Source: Cymbidium sinense (Eukaryota > Streptophyta > Magnoliopsida > Asparagales > Orchidaceae). From it: 64,000 nucleotides of DNA. The stretch lies in assembly GCA_021442155.1 (NCBI GenBank), contig CM038221.1, positions 41,487,648-41,551,647 of the forward strand, written 5' to 3'. Positions 26,901 through 38,752 of the stretch are shown here, piece after piece; the stretch's first letter is position 1; the number at the start of each line of letters is the position of its first letter. A model generated the notes under the pieces. That model did no database searches and was not told the DNA's origin. It was given only the letters and a program-made list of their open reading frames with translations. The translations under genes and the position numbers were made by a program.

Positions 26901-29900
26901 TTTAACCTCATTCAAAAAGAATAATTTAATCTTGCATTGAAGGGACAAATAGAATTAAGAAGTCCTTGATATGGTGGGGTCATATTAGATAGATAATTAT
27001 GTCAACCTCAACATAGAAGAGATAAGGGGTCTAATTAAGGGTGATAATTTAATCTCATCCCACAAAGATAATTAACCTCATTTCGAGGGAATTAAGAGAT
27101 TAGCAAGTTTAAAAAAGTATTAATGTGTTCAATTTCCATGTAATTTAGTGCTTGAAAAAATTGACATAGAATTGAATTCGTTTATTTCTTGAGTGAAAAA
27201 TAGTAATTAGGGTATTTTGGCAATTTTGAAAAATTAATATGTTGAAATGGTGGAACTTGGGCTTGGGATTTTTACCAAAGATAGGGATAATTGAGGAGAG
27301 ACCCTAATATTTATAATTTTCTAATAATATAAATATTTTCTAGAACATCTTCAAATAAAAAATAGTCTTTAAAGTTCAAATTGTTGCAACAAGATCAAGT
27401 AAAATCTTGCTTAAAGAATTTTATGATAGGTAGAGTTTGAAAAGGGGAAGCTAATATAAAAATTTTATTATTTTATTTTATTTTTTTAATTTTTTAAGAA
27501 TCTCTAAAACCTGGTGGCAATTTGGTAAAATTTGGAAAGAAAATCAAAATTTTGACAATATTAAATTTAAACTAAAATTTTCAAAGTAGAGCCCAAAAGA
27601 GGTTATCCATGAAGTTTCAAAGTTTTTAAAATTTTATAGAATTTAAAATATATATATGGAAACTGAATCAATTATGTACTTCACCAATTGAGGTAGGACT
27701 ACTTCCTTTAAATGTTTAATTATATTGCTTAAGGCTCAAGGAAGCCATGACTTGATTGGAATTTTAATGAACTAAAATTCCATGCTTTAGGATTTGTGAG
27801 ATGGGACTATAGATCAAGAAGTTGAAGCTGATTTGAATAAATTCCTTTTAGTTTAGGTTGATAGCTCAAGGCATTGAAATGAAATTAATTTAACTAGCCA
27901 TCATAATGAGTTAGAGTGCAGGCTTAGTATCAATTGTTATTGAGAGCTAAAGCTTCACTTTGTATTTCAAATATTTCATTCACATAGGAGAAAATCAAAG
28001 GCATTATGATTTGCATTTTATTCAATCCACAATCCACAAGAAAGCATTCTAAGAATTTCATCTGTATAATCTTTGTTTGAATATCATCGCAGAGGTTCAT
28101 ACTCATCCAAAAAGAATTATTTTTAGCTCAAACACAATGATAACATTTTTCATTCCATATCTTACTTTATGTATTTTGTCATTTTGTAGTTTAACAATGA
28201 GTTTATTATTCTTTTTCACCGTGTTAGTGGCTAGCAACATGTTGACAAGATTTCACCATTAATTCAACATAAAGAGCTTTACCTTCTCTAGAAATTTTAT
28301 TATGGATTTATCGTAGCCCTATATTAGGGGGCATCAAAAGAGTCATGTCAGCTTGTGCTCACGAAGCCATGATGGGTGATGTGTAATACCGAGGCGTTTT
28401 TGGAAGATACATGCCTTCCACGTACTAACTATGCTTCAAGTTACAAATAATTCCCCTCCAAAAGATTCGGTCAAGTCAGGATCATTGAGATCTTAAGCAA
28501 TAGCTATGCATGGATAACTACACTTTAGGCTAGAACTGGACACAGACAAACTTGTGATCTTGAGATCTTAAGCAATAGCTATGCATGGATAACTACACTT
28601 TAGGCTAGAACTGGACATAGACAAACTTATAGTGGAACTCTCAGCAACATATTAGGGAATTGCACCTTATGGTAGATAAGAACGGTTTGGTGACCATGGT
28701 GAATTGCTCGTTAGATTTAGATGCATCATGAAAGCACTTCCAATGAATGTAAATAATACTAATAATAATAATAAATAAATAAACATAGATGTAAGTTGAG
28801 GTTGAGAGGAAAGAGGAAGGCAATCGAGTTTAGGGAACCCAATTCACCTTTTCCTTGCATGGATTTCATCTACAAATCATCAGTGGGGTAGTATTTCAAC
28901 AAGGATTCGACTAAGTGGAGTTGAAAGTGCATATGAATTGAACTTGACGAGGGTTAGTATATCTCAAAAAAGTAGGAGGGGCAACATTGTCTTGGAGAGA
29001 TGCAATTAAAGGCCCTCTCCACTTTATTTGATTGATTTAGTAAATGGAGCATACCAAATAGATCTAAAACAAGATTGGGTTGTGTTAGAGTCTGATCAAA
29101 ATCAAGTCAAAATAGGGTATCCTACTAGTTAACAATAACACGTATAATAATTAACTTGGAGGTGAAATATTAAGGCTTAGTAGCGAGGTGTTAGTATTTG
29201 CAAAAAAATTGTGTTGATCTCAATTAGTTTATGGATGTGTATTATGGTTTTACAAAGGTATGTTAAACCTTATTAGCAACCTATTAACTCATTTAAAAAA
29301 ATAACATGTACCTAATTAGTTTATAAGGGTTGGGTTAGCTAAAGTTTAACAATGACCCACTAATGGATTAGCATGAGTAGTTAACTTCGTCAGTTATGAT
29401 TTGCAATCCACCATGTATGGCTAATGTAGAACATCCAACTAATTATGTAGACCGTACTATAAGATCAAAATCAAGGTCCCTAGCTAAAATCAAGGCTAGG
29501 ATATCATCATCAAACTAACGAGTCTTGGTATACAAAGTTCAAAAAATTTTGTAAAAAATTAAAACTAGATTTTAAATTTAGCTCAAACTGTGAATTTAAA
29601 CCTTTCATTTGTAAAAACAACAAATGTGGAAGGCTTTGTAGTTCTTTTTCCTTTATTTTATTAAATTTAGAATAATTAAGGAACTCACTTGACTAGCCAT
29701 GACTTGCAAAGAATTCAAAGTTGAAGGCTTGTCAAAAGTATGAGGTTGTTGTAGTGGTTCCAACTCTTCCTTCCACCTTACTTGGTTGACCATATATCTC
29801 TCTCTCCCTCATCTCTAGCTTTTTTCCTTAATTTTGAAATAATTTGGATAAAATTAATTAATAAGTACAAACTAAAAGGAATGAAAATCAGATTTGGTCA

Positions 29901-32592
29901 TGCTTGGAAAAATTGAATTTTATATTTCTCTTAGGAGAAACATGATGGCCAACCTAGGCACTCCATGGTGAAAGGATTGTTTATCTTTAATTTTTGCTTG
30001 TTGACCTTACTTCTTAAATTATCATTCCCATTATCCCATACATCCTAACATCATCCAAGTCCAATCTACAAGCCACCACAACCAAGCACTCACTAGAGTT
30101 TCTTAGCCAAACTAGGGTTCCTAGTGACCTAATTCTAGCTCTAATTCCTCCATCACCATCTAAACCCATTGGAACTTCACCGCTACCCCAAAATTGACCT
30201 CCACATGCCCACTCAGCATTCGAAAGTCACTACATACCCCGTTAGCCTTCTCCACTAATTCCACTCCAAATTAAGAATGCTTTCCAAGACCTAATCTGAA
30301 AGCCCCTCCACCAAAAGATTCTTAAACTTGTTGGAACCCATCCATCTACTCTAACATATATTTAAACACATAATAACACTAACCATTCCAGGTAAACCTA
30401 AGACCTAATTCCACCCCAATGCCATAACCCTAGTTTCCAAACCATTAATGAAGAACTCTCAAGTTTTGCCTCCCATCAAGGCTTGGACGACCACTCTTTC
30501 AATCCATCACCTCAAATAATTCCTCAAACAATTCTCCTCACTAACCCAGAGGTTGTCACCACATTTAAGGAACCCTACTATAGCAAGTAAAAAAACTTTT
30601 TTTTTTTTTTTTTTTTTGTTAAGTAAAAAATGTGAAAGACATGGTTCATTCTTCTCCCAAGGCAACATTAGGGTTGTATGCTTTAGTGAACTTAAGCCAC
30701 CATTGGGTTAATCAAGAGGTGGATTTGGAGTTAACTAGCATTTGACTCAATATGATTTAGGGTTGACAAATGTTTGGCTCATCAAACTACAGTTAATTAA
30801 TAGATGACTTGTTAGGAATGTAGGATTATATATACTCTAGATTGAGGTCGTAGAGAAATGATTCATGGAGCATTCTGCATCCTTCCCAGACCATTGCCTC
30901 CCAAGGTCATTCATGTGGGCCCCCTTTTTATATAATAACCTAAATTAGAGTTAGCGCTAGCTAGGTTAAGCATATATTAAAAACATTTATAGATAAAAAA
31001 ATAGCTAGCAGTCATTATGATGAGAAGTATGCATACCATAAAGACACCTAAGAATGACAAAATCCTCTCTTTTATGAAGAATTTGCTGATAACCTCGATG
31101 ATGATCAATACCAAAATAGAAACAATAGAAATCACTTTGAACAAAGTCTTGATGGTGACTTCATGATCTGTGCCAACAAGTTAAGGTAGAACCTATCAAA
31201 TTATTATGGATAAAATGAGAATATTTTAATTCATTAAAACATCAAAAAAGTCTATATTCAGCATCATATGAATCATCATTGATAGATCAGACTTGCCATG
31301 TCAAGCTGGTGGGTTTTATCAAAAGATTTTAGTATGGAGTCATTGCAAATTTTGCATTAAAATTCAAAAAATATAATAATAAAGTATTAATCCTACGTAG
31401 GTTAAAATAATGATAGAGGATTTTCTTAAATTTCAAATGCAACCAATGAGTACTTGAGAGGAAGATAGGCGAATAGAAGTTTGTCATGGGTAAGAGAGTA
31501 ATATGGGTTGGGCAGGGAGTGGAAATGCGAAGGGGGCAATCTATAAGAGAACCTACAATTAGAGAGCAACAATAAAATTTTACTTTCATTATATGCTTGC
31601 TAAATTGAAAACATAAGGTTGCTATCCAACCCTAATAACTAATATCTTTACCCATTCCCTTCCCAATTCTTTGTCTATTTAACCACAACCCCTCCCTCCC
31701 CTCATTTCTCCTTTCAAACCCGCATCTCCTCTTTTCGAACAAGAACAGGAGCTAACTCAAAAAAAGACTAATGTGAATCTTTGTGAATACAGCTTCTAAA
31801 TTTATCAATAATGTACTGACTAATTGATTCAACAAATACCACTCCTAATCAAATTGTGAACTAAATCAACATTCTATATACAACAACCTCGGTGCATAGC
31901 AAGATAAATAAAAATAATAAGTCATCCCATTGTAGAAAAACAAAGAAGATTTTCTATTAAGATTGTTTAATTAATTTTATTGTGAATGGTAGTAATATCA
32001 AGCTATCCAAATTAATCTATAAACACTGAAATTGTACTACAAAAGCATTAATTCAAGCTCAAATTTTACCAAGAAAATCAAAGCAATATGTGTAGCTCAA
32101 CATACAAGATCAAGTATAAGCAACTGGAGATCATTACATAATATTATATTCGTCAAGCAAATTTATCCCAAAGCATGGAGTGGCAATGTTGGGGATCATG
32201 TTAAACACAAATTATATGCTTGAAGTGCAATAAAAGCAAGGGAAATCATGCATAAAAAACATACATTTAGGCGATTAAACATCCACCCTTGACGGAGACC
32301 ATTAAGTTCCCTAGAATGATCTGTGACATGAAAAGGCAACAAAATAAGGGATTAATATAAACAATTTCAAGAAAGAATGTATTAGTAATCACATATTAAA
32401 GAATAAGACAATGCAATAAACTTGTTGCTTAGGCTTGTGCATGTGCTTACATGTGTAAGCATCTAAGAATAAGAAGTAGAGATTACCATGTGATAAGTGT
32501 AGAGATCGTCGAATGACAATAGCATAAAATGCCACTGCATAGAGAATGAGGAACAAAAGCTCACTTCTTTTCCAAAACAAAGGACCCATCAT
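11913..32592 (-). CDS. Membrane-bound O-acyltransferase (HHAT/GUP1-like), 5' eight exons
   Basis: A polytopic membrane protein of the MBOAT superfamily. Relatives acylate proteins or lipids (HHAT, GUP1); the plant substrate is not certain. Minus-strand exons are 32487-32592, 32265-32320, 23781-23962, 23652-23700, 22560-22663, 22403-22467, 12920-12990 and 11913-11972. They total 693 nt, join in one frame across GT/AG borders and give 231 residues. Visible landmarks are an N-terminal hydrophobic segment followed by IRRSLHLSHDH, GLRQGW, then DLSDAQWRNFHGNLPIL, LHGACVVFVLSIASANY, NRIYDGYSFSLFGNRWAFLD, RGSFRWQICFNLVILRM, FGYDYYW and a CSICSSGKACYQ cysteine cluster. All occur in this order in plant GUP1-like proteins, which are about 530 residues. 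The C-terminal half, with the conserved Asn/His acyltransferase residues, was not found and probably lies left of position 1. Introns of 8.3 and 9.4 kb hold transposons. Confidence 0.82.
12920..12990 (-). CDS. MBOAT exon 7
   Basis: 71 bp, acceptor TTGCAG, donor CAAAAG|GTATGC. It encodes VILRMISFGYDYYWSIKETQ and ends FDQK. It joins exon 6 in frame after a 9.4 kb intron filled with LINE and Harbinger debris. Confidence 0.82.
13420..14135 (-). pseudogene. L1-type LINE ORF1 fragment (DUF4283-like and zinc knuckle)
   Basis: On the minus strand, with frameshifts and stops, the order is the one found in plant L1 ORF1 proteins. It has a HITPVWISFP-like block (one stop in it) near 13980, then VSAATTYFTRPSVAGDLVELD near 13850, then QKVKFENIHSYCSSC with a degenerate CCHC knuckle near 13720-13770, then low-complexity sequence. 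It lies inside intron 6 of the MBOAT gene in the same orientation. No ORF2 (endonuclease/RT) was found beside it. Confidence 0.6.
14200..17639. other. Intron 6 of MBOAT, no clear gene
   Basis: AT-rich. An open frame at 15148-15384 (78 codons, acidic C-terminal part) has no recognised motif. An ATA microsatellite lies at about 15583-15602. Nothing else could be supported. Confidence 0.35.
17640..17840 (+). pseudogene. RTE-type LINE RT tail fragment
   Basis: Plus-strand reading shows MHGSERWAIKSH, then a KMSV-like stretch, a MCGK-RK-like stretch and I-VGISDVKA. This is the same C-terminal RT block seen in the minus-strand remnant at 280-1160. It stops at the CTAA target site where the Harbinger element begins, so it seems to have been split by that insertion. 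Confidence 0.5.
18119..18144. repeat. (CT)n microsatellite
   Basis: An uninterrupted run of TC dinucleotides about 26 bp long in the Harbinger leader. Confidence 0.9.
18640..19127 (+). pseudogene. Harbinger Myb/SANT-like ORF1 remnant
   Basis: One frame gives DLELEEKLDIMFGGVVGTGA followed by an acidic/Ser-rich linker and a basic KKRT stretch. Another frame then gives FDIVKMLEEI, IPLYLYSTKL and KREMFMSIAAERRV. This is the C-terminal block of the plant Myb/SANT-like proteins that accompany Harbinger transposases (family knowledge). A frameshift lies between the two halves, and the N-terminal trihelix region upstream is too decayed to read. Confidence 0.55.
19408..20709 (+). pseudogene. PIF/Harbinger DDE transposase pseudogene
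   Basis: Blocks in order: TPSMTTTYVGDKWIGELL, FHMSQVIFLDLLQDL, ERFQHSFETISRYF, LLDPTFLSTPIEI, then an intron-like gap 19844-19920 (AAG|GTAAAA to ATATAG). Next come DCIRAIG, CDFNMCFMFLMADWEG with YDSHIF, KYYLVDVGYP, GVIERAFRV and KQVKLMAATMAVYNY. The usual AIDGTH box with the first catalytic Asp is altered: the sequence reads AIG-N-T with the Asp codon missing. The second Asp (LVDVGYP) and the Glu of VIER are visible. Several stops make it inactive. Confidence 0.75.
22403..22467 (-). CDS. MBOAT exon 6
   Basis: 65 bp, acceptor TCAAAAG, donor ATCTTG|GTAATC. It encodes NRWAFLDNYRGSFRWQICFN, one of the most conserved blocks of the plant proteins. Confidence 0.85.
22560..22663 (-). CDS. MBOAT exon 5
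   Basis: 104 bp, acceptor TTGGCAG, donor TTTGG|GTTTGT. It encodes a Lys/Ser-rich start, then VLWIFNISFLLLNRIYDGY and a closing SFSLFG shared with exon 6. Confidence 0.82.
23652..23700 (-). CDS. MBOAT exon 4
   Basis: 49 bp micro-exon, acceptor ATGCAG, donor CAAAG|GTTTGC. It encodes CVVFVLSIASANYFLAK, with the Cys shared with exon 3. Confidence 0.82.
23781..23962 (-). CDS. MBOAT exon 3
   Basis: 182 bp, acceptor TTGACAG, donor CATG|GTATGC. It begins DLSDAQWRNF and carries two membrane helices with a SVVWVLMSLAYILHLHGA stretch. It follows exon 2 in phase 0 after an 8.3 kb intron. Confidence 0.85.
26015..27318. repeat. Diverged tandem direct duplication, ~650 bp unit x2
   Basis: The stretch beginning at about 26031 (GGTTGGCAAAGTAACC) recurs from 26674 (GGTTGGTAGAGTAACC). 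Landmarks stay in order through to CTAATATTTATAATTT (26637 and 27304). Offsets grow from 643 to 667 because copy 2 has small insertions. The copies differ by many substitutions. No coding content. Confidence 0.8.
28485..28629. repeat. Near-perfect 75-bp tandem duplication
   Basis: Unit beginning TTGAGATCTTAAGCAATAGC at 28485 and again at 28560. The second copy runs to ACAAACTTA with a single visible difference (CACAG/CATAG) before it diverges. The low divergence suggests a recent event. Confidence 0.9.
32265..32320 (-). CDS. MBOAT exon 2
   Basis: 56 bp between acceptor CACAG and donor CTAAAT|GTATG. It encodes DHSRELNGLRQGWMFNRLN with exon 1's last base. The GLRxGW block is typical of the family. 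Confidence 0.8.
32487..32592 (-). CDS. MBOAT exon 1 (start codon)
   Basis: Begins ATGATG at 32592, preceded by a stop a few codons upstream. It encodes 35 residues, a charged WKR stretch then a membrane helix and IRRSLHLSH. The donor is CATG|GTAATC. It ends one base into a codon, completed as Asp by exon 2. Either of the two consecutive Met codons could be used. Confidence 0.8.
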
Positions 32593-35500
32593 TATCTCTC
32601 ACTCTTTGGAGATGAATAGGAAACAGCTTTAGCTTTGATCACTGCAAACTCTTGGGCAATAGAAAAATATTCCAATTCCCATGGTAACTCCAAAAATCCT
32701 TAAATTCCATCAAAGAAAGAAAACTAAAATGATCAATTAAATTAAAGAAACTAACATTACAATAATTTAAGTCACTAGGAAGTTTTTCAATAAATGCAAA
32801 GCAAAGGGGTGGTTCGTTCAATGTTATTAGATGTCAATGCCATCGATCGAACAATATGTTTGATTCAATGATATTATGTTTAAAGATGTCAATATTCCTA
32901 AGATTGCAACTGTTTAGTTCAGTGTTATCAATAAATTCTACTACACTTAAGATAAGATTATCCCTAAAATATTTATGATATAACTTTTATTTCAGAAGTA
33001 TGGAATAAATAAGTGCTGACGATAATATTATTTATCATTTGGGAAATTTAGCGAATACCACAACAATTGGAGTCAAAAGCACCAATTGTTGCCATCTCAA
33101 GCTGTTGTTGGAGATAACACAAAATGTTGATTGGTAAGCAATGCTACTAATGGCAGCTACTATCTCAAACACTAATGTTGATGCATGTTATAAAATTTGT
33201 AGTCTTTCAACATGTTTTCAAAGAATAGTTTGCAAAGTTTGGGTTTTAGACTTTGAAGTCATTCAAAATCTTGCACCTCTTTTAGCAATCATCCTCCATG
33301 TATAGTTGTTCCATCCATTAATCAAGATTTTTTATCAAAGTTCAAAGGAAAATCAAGATTTGATGTGTTTTACCTCAACGAGATGAAGCCTCAAAACGAA
33401 TCAAGACTTAAGCCCCAAATCTAAAAAAAACAAATCATTTAAAATTATATATGCCATAAATATTTGATAGATTTAATTTATTTATCATCAAAAGCCATAA
33501 AATCATACAATAAGAAAAAGAAAGTAAATCTCAACCTTAAGTATAAATCTAGCATGAAAGTGTGAAATTTGTTAGAACGAGCATTTGAACTTTATTAGAA
33601 GACTTATGAGCAAGCAAGGTTCAAATATGATTCAAACTTTTTTCAAACCCTATTTGCAAACATGATTGAACATGTTTCAAGCCATGTCTGATTAAGTGAT
33701 TGAATTTTATTCAAACAGTATTTAAGCCATGTTCGATCATGGTTCAAACAAATTCTAACACATATTCTAAAAAATTTCTATGATGTGCATGCCTCAAATA
33801 ACTTGAGGCGTAATGCCTCAAAGCACACACCTCAAATAAAAAAAAAGAGTAAGCTTCACTAGGGATAATCAGGTGCAAGTCTAAAGGCATTTTTCATGTA
33901 CCTCATACTAAGGCATGCTCCAAACAAATTTTCAAATCATTTTTCACTAATCCACTCATTAAAAAAAATCAAACAAATAGGCACATTGTAAATGTTACAT
34001 CGCTTCTTCAAATTTTGAAACTACAAAGTCAATTAAAATGATGTTTCACTAGTTACCGATATTTGTTGCATTGGATGCTAGTGAGGCCACCTTCCTCGTA
34101 CCCTTTTACGTGAATTAAAAATGTTCAATGCTTAAAGTAAACCATAAATGCATGCTAAATAATGCAAACAGCCTTGCTACTTTATGTTTTGTTTATATAT
34201 TGGTCAAAATGCACTCTTCAAAGTGTTGAAGGGCTTGGATTGAGCAAACCTACTTTGTTTTCATATGTCTATATAAAAACAATATGTTGCTATGAATCCA
34301 AGTTTAACACAATATGCTCACAATGACTCATAAACCATTAAGTGTTTATAATGCATCCCTCAACACAATAGAATTATGCACTAACTCTTCCCATATAGCC
34401 AACACATACACAAATCAAAGATTAAAGTACACTGTCGTTATTTTGTGTGGGATCTATTTTCTTTTCCTTCAAAAAGTATTAACCTGATATGATGATATGA
34501 TGTGTCCCCTCTAGTGCCCTGACACATTCCTTTAATCAATCAATACACATTATAAGTTACATGTTGAACAATATTATATTATTAAAATTACATGAATCTA
34601 ATGAGGTACCTTGACATTACTTGAAAGATAACATAAATTTAGAGTTATCTACAACTTTTGTTATGCCTCCAATGTTGTTGGGATTATCACTAACGATTTC
34701 ACCTGTACTTTTAAATAAATAGTCGGTTGATCAATCATGTATAATTTGACTCAAAAAATTAATAATAAAATAAAACATTGCCACTTGTTGCTCTACAATA
34801 AATGTAGAGTATTTCTACATAAACCTATCAACTTAAGGATACACCTATCTTGAAAATTGCATTTCACATTTGAAACATAGATACTATTATCGCACCATTA
34901 ACCTTATATAGATCACTCACTCATATATTTAAATAATAATTAATTAATATATCATCTTTGATTGAGTATAATTTAATAGACTTGAATATATTTAATATAA
35001 ACTTACTATTTTATAATTGATTAATAAAATTATAATTAATTGATATATTATATTATGATAATTATATTTAAATTAATTTAATTATGAATATTATTTTTAT
35101 ATAAATAAATTAAATAGAAATTATTATTTAATTCACTTATTAAGCATACTCAATCATAGTCTCAACACACATGAGAATTATATATTTTATTAGTTATTTA
35201 AGTAATATTTAAGAAGGATATGTTAATCGCTACCATTTGCTTATTTTTTTCATCATACTTTTATAATTATCATTTGAATATCTATTAGATATTATTTATT
35301 ATAATTTCAATTAATATTATCATCTACATTACTATTATATTCTTAATTACTTGGCTTATATCTTCTTGACTTAATTATTTAATTAGTTTTTTTAATCTCA
35401 AATTTTTTTTAAGCAGAAGTCAATCAAGATGACAGTTCCATTATAATAATTATTAATTAATATTAATAAAAAAGATTTAATTTAATTTAATTGATTGCAT

Positions 35501-36139
35501 AATTTTTTATTTAATTAGATTTATTTTCATAATTAGTATTAAATAATTATAAAAAATCACTTGTATAATTCTATAAAGAGTTTTTTTTATTAAATAATAA
35601 CAATTTTAATTGTGTTGATATTATATAACAACTTTAATAGTTAAAACTTGGACGGCTAAATTTAAAGTAATGTAATAATTTTATAAGTTTTCATCATCAC
35701 ATTTTTTTTATTTATAATAAAAATAAAAAAAATAAAATCACTTATTTCAGTCTAAAGCTCGAAATAAAAGGTTAAAGACATTATTATCATTTTATGCCCT
35801 CACTGAACAAAATTATGGCTCTGCCCCTGCAGCTGCAACTTTTCTCACAGAGTAACATGAGGATAATTCGATAGGGATTGCTACTACCTAGGGCATCACA
35901 AGAGTATATACATTTACAAGAGGGAGGGTTTATAAGAGCAGATCTATTCTTTCAAAACAACAAAAAAAATCGAGGAGAAAAGGGTTTACAAGAGGGCTAC
36001 TTTGCAGGTAGCCAGGAGGATAAGAAGAAGCAGGATTTAAGCGACATTAAATTGTATTCCTAAATGGTAACAAAATAAAAACTTAATCCTACATAATTCT
36101 AAATCGGGTAGGGTTTCTCCCCACTTTTACCATATATGA
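32593..36139. other. Intergenic, upstream of the MBOAT gene
   Basis: The first few hundred bases left of about 32900 would hold the MBOAT 5' UTR and promoter, but no TATA box or start could be fixed. 34900-35750 is extremely AT-rich. GCCTCAA/TTGAGGC motifs at 33790-33840 hint at a decayed repeat. No gene was recognised. Confidence 0.35.
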
Positions 36140-36147
36140 ACTTGTAC

Positions 36148-36240
36148 CTGATAACCGTAGTGGTCTGCGGCATCAACTCGAGCGCCTTCCTTCAGTAACA
36201 GCTCGGCAACCAGAATGTGATTGCGGCGGGGGTGAACAGC
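36148..36240 (-). pseudogene. Orphan ankyrin-repeat exon (TIP1-type fragment)
   Basis: Minus strand reads HILVAELLLKEGARVDAADH then YGYQ, ending at a GT donor (CAG|GTACAAG). This is a nearly complete ankyrin repeat, and the wording resembles the repeats of plant ankyrin-DHHC S-acyltransferases (TIP1 type), though ankyrin repeats are too general to be certain. No DHHC domain or further repeats were found nearby. A 17-bp block, CAGCTCGGCAACCAGAA, occurs twice 38 bp apart (36199 and 36237), so the exon's 5' side is partly duplicated. It is probably a gene fragment. Confidence 0.45.
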
Positions 36241-36359
36241 TCGGCAACCAGAAAGGAGTTACCTGTAACCTCTACGTAGCAACGGGCATCGGGGGAAGAA
36301 CAGTGGCTAGGGATTTCCGTAAAAAGCACCGCGCGAGTATTTTCAGCCGTCGGATCATA

Positions 36360-38716
36360 AATAAATCGAGGGTGAAATTAAATTTTTGGGTTTTACATAC
36401 ATCTCTAAAATTATCTATTTCTTCATTTATCTTTAATTTTATTATTCTTGTATCATAAAAATAAGAGCGAACTCATTTTATCATTCATTCGTGAGTTCCC
36501 TTTGTTTTAGTGGTATCTGTAATAATAAGTTTTAGTGTTAAATAAATAAAATAGGTAGTTTTAAGTGATATGTATGTAAAAACCCCTTAAATTTTTGCGA
36601 TTAAACCGGCGGGTTTGTTAAACAGGAGCCGGTTCTCCGGTTCTCCGATTCTCCGGTTGAATCGTCGATTTTCTCCACTCTACCTCAATTTTTTATTGGG
36701 GCGGTTTTTAACAATCCAGGATCAAACATGACTTACCAATCGGAATCCGATCCGATTTTAGCAGCACCGATTATGACATCATTTATTGAAGAACAAATTC
36801 CCGAATTGGTGAGTATTAGAGTGAGAATATTTATTTACATAAATTTTATTCCTATCAATCTTTAAGCTAATGTGCTAAAATATTGAGATATTGTTTCACA
36901 GATGACATCAAACAGTTATACACTAAAAAATTTATAGTGGTAGAGAGTAAAATTTAAATCTTAGTTCTCCACAAAAATCATGTATAGGCACTAATAACAT
37001 AAAAACACACAAGAAATACTAAAGCTTTTAATTGAAACAAAAAAAAAAAAACTAAAAAGAGAAAATCATGAGGCTTGAAACACAATCATGGGTGATAATA
37101 ATTACTAACAGTAATAATATCCCACACATTGGGTGGGTATAATAAAAAAAAAAAAAAAAAAATTACTAACAGTAATAATGATTGTTTACATCGAGTGGTT
37201 GAACAATGATTTGCAATTCCTTAGATTTCTAAGTTCTCTTCCATTTATGATCCCTTTTATATGGACTGTGAAAAATAGAGATCTATTAATTATTTCTTAA
37301 AGTATTAATTTGATAAATTTAGCGAAAATCTCAATGTTTTTCATTAGATGACTCGTGTTAATTCTTCTTATAATAAACTATTTTTTTTACTATTTAAATA
37401 TCTTAATGATATCAAAATTAAGTGATTTTAGACTCACTATATTCCTCTTTATCTTTCCGCTCAAATCAAAACATTTCTGATGTCAATAAGTTTATCTCCT
37501 CATAATATTTAGTTTGACTAAAAATGTATTAAAATTGAGGTTTGAACTTTATTTATTTATTTTAAAAGTTTTCTAATTGCATAAATATTTATGCTCGATT
37601 CGATAGATTTATATTAATTGTTATATTCAGTTGACCTAATTCTAAAGAATTATATAAATTATTCAAGTAAATCATGTAAATTTTAAAAATATTTTGATAA
37701 ATGTAGTATTTATTTAGCCTTTCTTATGGGACTCATTTCATTTATTAATTAGTAAATAGACAAAATTTACAAAAAATTAATTCTATTTTATTAAATTTTG
37801 AATAAAAATATAAAACATAATTTCTTAAGAACCATTTATAGCATATTTTCATATATTTTTTCCAACAACGATTTCACTTAAGTTTAATTAAAATTTTCTT
37901 ACTAATTTTAAAAAATTTATGTGATAAGATAGATTTTTTATATGAGAATTTAGATTCATACCATTGAATTCTTATGTATTAATGTATTCAATATTCAATT
38001 TTTATATTTGTTTATATAACACGACATCAAAATGCATACAAATAAATATAAATTTCATTTTAGATAGATTAATATTCGTGATATTTTTATGACATTTGGA
38101 GATTAAGGTATTATATAACTAAATATAAAGTTTAATTATTATATATATAATGCATAAGCATATAACTTTATGCATATAAATCTCCTTTTTCATTGCTAAT
38201 TCTATTTACAATTGTTAACTATAAGAAAGCAATAAAACATTTTCAACAAATAAAATTTTTTTTAGTAAGTATAAATTTTGAAAAGTCTATTTTCTCTGCT
38301 AAAATTTTGTAATTATAATTGCCCTTAAAAGCTAGATAGATATAACTTTAAAAGTTATTTTAGGTATTATAAATTTTTTAAATTAGATAATAATTTTGGA
38401 AAATTTATACACATAGCACACAATTCTTATATATTTACATATTTAACACTTAAAATTTGATATTTATAAAATAATATTTTTTATGCATAAAAAAATGCAT
38501 TTCATATAAAAAAAGTAATAATAGAGTAACTTTTGATGTAATAATAAAGATTTGAGTATTATTTAAGTGAATATGAAAGTTTAATGTTAGATAAACATAT
38601 AAGAATTTTGTGCTATGTATATATATTTTCAATATTTTTTACGTTTATTATAATATAGCAAATTTGTTTATGAAAGTATATTTAATCATAAAAATATCAA
38701 CAAAAGTGAAAGAAAG

Positions 38717-38752
<36 letters not shown>

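Larger units (their letters stand above)
23963..32264. other. 8.3 kb intron 2 of MBOAT
   Basis: Contains a 0.65 kb tandem duplication (26015-27318) and a 75-bp tandem duplication (28485-28629). A T-run lies at about 30598-30617. No transposon proteins were recognised in it. Confidence 0.5.
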
